The translations under genes and the position numbers were made by a program. A stretch of 42,991 bases of DNA, taken from RGIG1681 sp045657465. Its GTDB lineage: Bacteria > Bacillota > Clostridia > Christensenellales > UBA1242. The notes beneath the pieces were generated by a model that saw nothing but the letters and a program-made list of their open reading frames with translations, was not told where the DNA came from and did no database searches. The stretch spans positions 1 to 42,991 of the forward strand of contig JAZOTD010000033.1 of assembly GCA_045657465.1 (NCBI GenBank). The letters are read 5' to 3'. Shown here piece after piece: positions 40,350 to 42,991 of this stretch; the first letter of the stretch is position 1, and every line of letters starts with the position of its first letter.

Positions 40350-42926
40350 ATGATTAAGATTTTTAAGCAAAAGTTAAAGGCTTTGTGCTTTGCAATAATA
40401 TTGATTTTTGGTGCCTTGGTGGGATCATTTGGCTTTCATGGGGTTAAAAGCGTGCAGGCTGAAAATGTGAGTCATGGTGAATATTATTACAATCAATTAA
40501 ACAGCGTTGAAAAAAGATTTTATAATGCCATTCGAACAAATCATGCATCTGGAGTCTTGAGACGTGGTGGTGTTTATAATTTAACATCAACAGGTGTTGT
40601 TTCTGCTGGAAAAGTTAAAGAGTATATGACTGGACATCAAGATCTTTTAATTGCTTTTGAGAAAGCAAAAGATGCTTATATGTTTGAGCATCCAGAATTG
40701 TTTTATATTGATTTTGATAAGCTTGCTATTAGTTTTTATGAAAAAGGTGGGCAATATGTTGCATACTTAGATCAAGGCAACAATAAAGATTATTTTGTTG
40801 ATGGCATTAATTATTTGACGGTTGATGAAGAAATTGAAACATTTTGTGGTGAGAATGGATATCAAAAGTTTTTGCCACAAAACGCAGGTTTAAACACATT
40901 TGAAAAAATTGAATATGTGTCGAATGCTATGACTGCAAATATTGACAGTTTATGGAACGGCACAAAAAACTCTGCATGTGATGCAGTTCTTGGCAGTGCC
41001 AATGCAAAAGGGTATGCAAATCTTTTTAAACTGTGCATGAACAATCTTGGTATAGAGTGTTTGACAGTTTATGGATATGTGGTTAATGGTTATGGAGAGT
41101 GGTGTGAACATGCTTTCAATTATGTGAAATTTAATGGCAGATGGCTTGCTGTTGATGTGTTTATGAATGATGTAACTAATTCAAACACTTATTTACTTAC
41201 ACAAAAAGAAACAATAAAAGCCACACATTTTATAAAAAACCAACAGAATTCAACAGAAGAATTTCAGGTTCCAGAGCTTGAATCTTTTGAAATAGAAAAG
41301 GTTTACACAAAAGAAAATTTATATGCAAAAGTTAAATACAATGGCAAAAATGCCAGCAGGCTTTTGTTTGAAGATGATTTATATATCGTAAAGATTGTAA
41401 AAAATGGTTTAACAACGACTTATAAAGCGTTGTATGACGATGTGACACTTGATTCAAGAGTGTTGGTCGACAACTATGCTGATTATGTGAAGTTTGCTGT
41501 TACTGCAAAAGCGCCTGACGATGATGTTTATTATACTTCACTTGCAGAGAGTGAAATTATTTGTGAGAGAGCAGTTGAAAGTGACATAGTTGAGCTTGTA
41601 GATATCACAAGACCATTTGCCGTTGTAACTGCTGAAAGTTTAACCACTGAAAATAATATTAATTTGAGTGAAAATAAATTGCCATTAAACGACAAGTTTA
41701 AAATATCGTTAAATTTTGATGCTAATCTAAAGAAAATAGATGATGTTGAAATTTTAGTTAAATCAAATGGAATTGCCATTTCTCAAAGTGTGGTTGTTGA
41801 AAACATTCAATGGTCAAATGATAATGCAAAAATTGTGTCATTTGATTTTGTTCCAAGCAAAAACTATATGCATCAGGTTAATGGATATAGTTTTGATGTT
41901 TTTGGGCTTGTGAGTGCAGATGCTAATGTTGATATGCTTCCAAGAACAAGCTATATTTCAAGCGAAGCTGAGAGTGTGAAATTTCATAGCATATCAAATC
42001 AACATATCTTCGAATATGAAAGCAGATCTCCATATTTTGAAGCTGTAAACATTAATGAATTGAGTTTAAAATATGCAAATGACACAAGTGTGGCAGATGC
42101 AGAAAAACAAAACCTTATGTTCACATCGACAACTATCAAGGCTGATGGTGTTAGCGGCGAAGGTAAAGTTCAAGAGTTTTATAGCATCAAATTTTTTGCA
42201 AATGCGAAAGAAGTCGAGTTGGATGATTCATATGTTCAAATAGTGTTTCCATTTATTAAAGGAAGTTCTTATGAGACATTAAAATCAAAAAATATTGTTG
42301 TTTCTAAATTTGATGATAGTCTTCAAAACAAAACTGAATGCAATTTTGTGTTAACTGAATATGGAATTGTTGTCTCTGCGAACAGCGGTGGGATTTTTAA
42401 AATAGCATATGACGAAAATGAAAAATCGCAAGACAAAATGATTTATATTAAGTCGCTTGATAGTCTGGGAATTTCTTCAATAAATGGAAAGAATAAGATT
42501 TTTAAATTTAGTCAATCAATAATTTCAATTGATATGGTTTCAAAAAATAATCATGAAATAGACTTTGTGATTTTTGATGGGGCAGATGTTACAAAGAAAA
42601 TAACAGACAATAAACTAACTATAAGAAATGATGATGTGAATAGTTGTGGAGTGCTAAAAGTGAGATATGTTTCAAGCACTAGAAAACAACAACTTGATGA
42701 CGACAATATGACTAATCTTGAAAAACAATTTATTAAAAATCAACAATTAACATTTGAAAATGCCGAACAAAAAAATGAAGACGATAAAAAGCCTATGTCA
42801 AAAACAACTATTTTGTTAATTATTATAGGTTCATGGTTTGTTCTTTGTGTAACAATTGTGATTGTTATTGTGTGCTTAAAAAAGAAAGGTTTAAAATTAA
42901 ATGAAAATGAAAAACAAGAAAATTAA
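40350..42926 (+). CDS. membrane-anchored protein with degenerate transglutaminase-like domain
   Basis: An 858-residue secreted protein: signal peptide (residues 1-36, ending SVQA-EN), a transglutaminase-like domain (about 180-285), long beta-rich extracellular region, one C-terminal membrane helix (about 815-840) and a Lys-rich tail. In the fold's active site the His (H254, CEHAFNYV) and Asp (D269, LAVDVFMND) are present, but the position of the catalytic Cys in the C-x-G-Y-A motif is Ala (A219 in NAKGYANLF). It is therefore probably non-catalytic in the classical way. ATG 40350 is chosen over GTG 40332 because TTAGGAG lies five bases before it. The role, perhaps surface binding, is unknown. 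Confidence 0.8.
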   Translation: MIKIFKQKLKALCFAIILIFGALVGSFGFHGVKSVQAENVSHGEYYYNQLNSVEKRFYNAIRTNHASGVLRRGGVYNLTSTGVVSAGKVKEYMTGHQDLLIAFEKAKDAYMFEHPELFYIDFDKLAISFYEKGGQYVAYLDQGNNKDYFVDGINYLTVDEEIETFCGENGYQKFLPQNAGLNTFEKIEYVSNAMTANIDSLWNGTKNSACDAVLGSANAKGYANLFKLCMNNLGIECLTVYGYVVNGYGEWCEHAFNYVKFNGRWLAVDVFMNDVTNSNTYLLTQKETIKATHFIKNQQNSTEEFQVPELESFEIEKVYTKENLYAKVKYNGKNASRLLFEDDLYIVKIVKNGLTTTYKALYDDVTLDSRVLVDNYADYVKFAVTAKAPDDDVYYTSLAESEIICERAVESDIVELVDITRPFAVVTAESLTTENNINLSENKLPLNDKFKISLNFDANLKKIDDVEILVKSNGIAISQSVVVENIQWSNDNAKIVSFDFVPSKNYMHQVNGYSFDVFGLVSADANVDMLPRTSYISSEAESVKFHSISNQHIFEYESRSPYFEAVNINELSLKYANDTSVADAEKQNLMFTSTTIKADGVSGEGKVQEFYSIKFFANAKEVELDDSYVQIVFPFIKGSSYETLKSKNIVVSKFDDSLQNKTECNFVLTEYGIVVSANSGGIFKIAYDENEKSQDKMIYIKSLDSLGISSINGKNKIFKFSQSIISIDMVSKNNHEIDFVIFDGADVTKKITDNKLTIRNDDVNSCGVLKVRYVSSTRKQQLDDDNMTNLEKQFIKNQQLTFENAEQKNEDDKKPMSKTTILLIIIGSWFVLCVTIVIVIVCLKKKGLKLNENEKQEN

Positions 42927-42938
42927 TTCTTGTTTTTT
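42909..42938 (+). terminator. intrinsic terminator
   Basis: AAAACAAGAA-AATTAA-TTCTTGTTTT followed by TT, overlapping the stop codon of the transglutaminase-fold gene. The last 50 bases hold nothing else I can recognise. Confidence 0.78.
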
Positions 42939-42991
42939 ATTTTGCCAACAAATTAAATTTTTTAGATAAATTAATTAAAATTTCATGTTTG

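Noticed and set aside
1..42991. CRISPR arrays, transposases, integrases, prophage genes
   Set aside because: No regularly spaced repeats, terminal inverted repeats with transposase, or phage structural genes were seen.

Overview
The window is AT-rich DNA from a Gram-positive, Firmicutes-like bacterium using the standard bacterial code. The evidence is a lipoteichoic-acid-synthase-type enzyme, several CDP-glycerol glycerophosphotransferases, Shine-Dalgarno-led genes of Firmicutes type and many U-tailed hairpin terminators. I infer an uncultured, possibly gut-associated, Clostridia-like lineage; no marker here fixes the species. There is no phage, transposon or CRISPR array.

Layout. 1-4300 (+): cell-surface glycan genes: a flippase fused to a capsular glycosyltransferase, a glycerophosphotransferase and a nucleotidyltransferase. 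4380-7880 (+): a CofE-like ligase, a HAM1-type NTP pyrophosphatase that lacks a normal start codon, and a WG-repeat protein. 8059-13708 (+): a MacB-like ABC ATPase/permease fusion and a type II P-type cation ATPase. 13757-18547 (-): a Pr6Pr-like membrane protein, an LtaS-like phosphoglycerol transferase with a diacylglycerol kinase in one operon, and a His-rich metal exporter. 18908-19954 (+): a diverged HipA-like kinase. 20007-25992 (-): a large repeat surface protein, transketolase and a SpoU methylase. 26179-29435: a CNNM/CorC protein (+), a VanZ-like protein (-) and tyrosyl-tRNA synthetase (-). 29929-35626 (+): a second surface-glycan operon (GT2, Wzy-glycerophosphotransferase fusion, glycerophosphotransferase, GT2). 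35747-42926: an unknown protein (+), PnuC (-), Nudix (-), a RyR-domain-like protein (-), a NahK-like sugar kinase (-), tRNA-Arg(ACG) (-), and a membrane-anchored transglutaminase-fold protein (+) whose catalytic Cys position is Ala.

The most striking signal is in the 490 bases upstream of tyrS (minus strand). A good promoter drives a 15-17 codon leader ORF with four consecutive Tyr codons (MTKLFNAFSYYYYCS). It is followed directly by a segment that can pair with the 5' arm of an intrinsic terminator, and then by a second terminator whose 5' arm can pair with the 3' arm of the first. This has the complete architecture of ribosome-mediated tyrosine attenuation, with a linked second terminator, in a setting where Firmicutes normally use a T-box.

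Other recurring themes: two surface-glycan ORFs are in-frame fusions that keep a ribosome-binding site and ATG at the domain junction; three genes (diacylglycerol kinase, HipA-like kinase, NahK-like kinase) have -10 boxes so close to the start codon that their mRNAs should be leaderless or nearly so; and a RyR-like gene, a Nudix gene and pnuC lie consecutively, suggesting a nucleotide/NAD theme.
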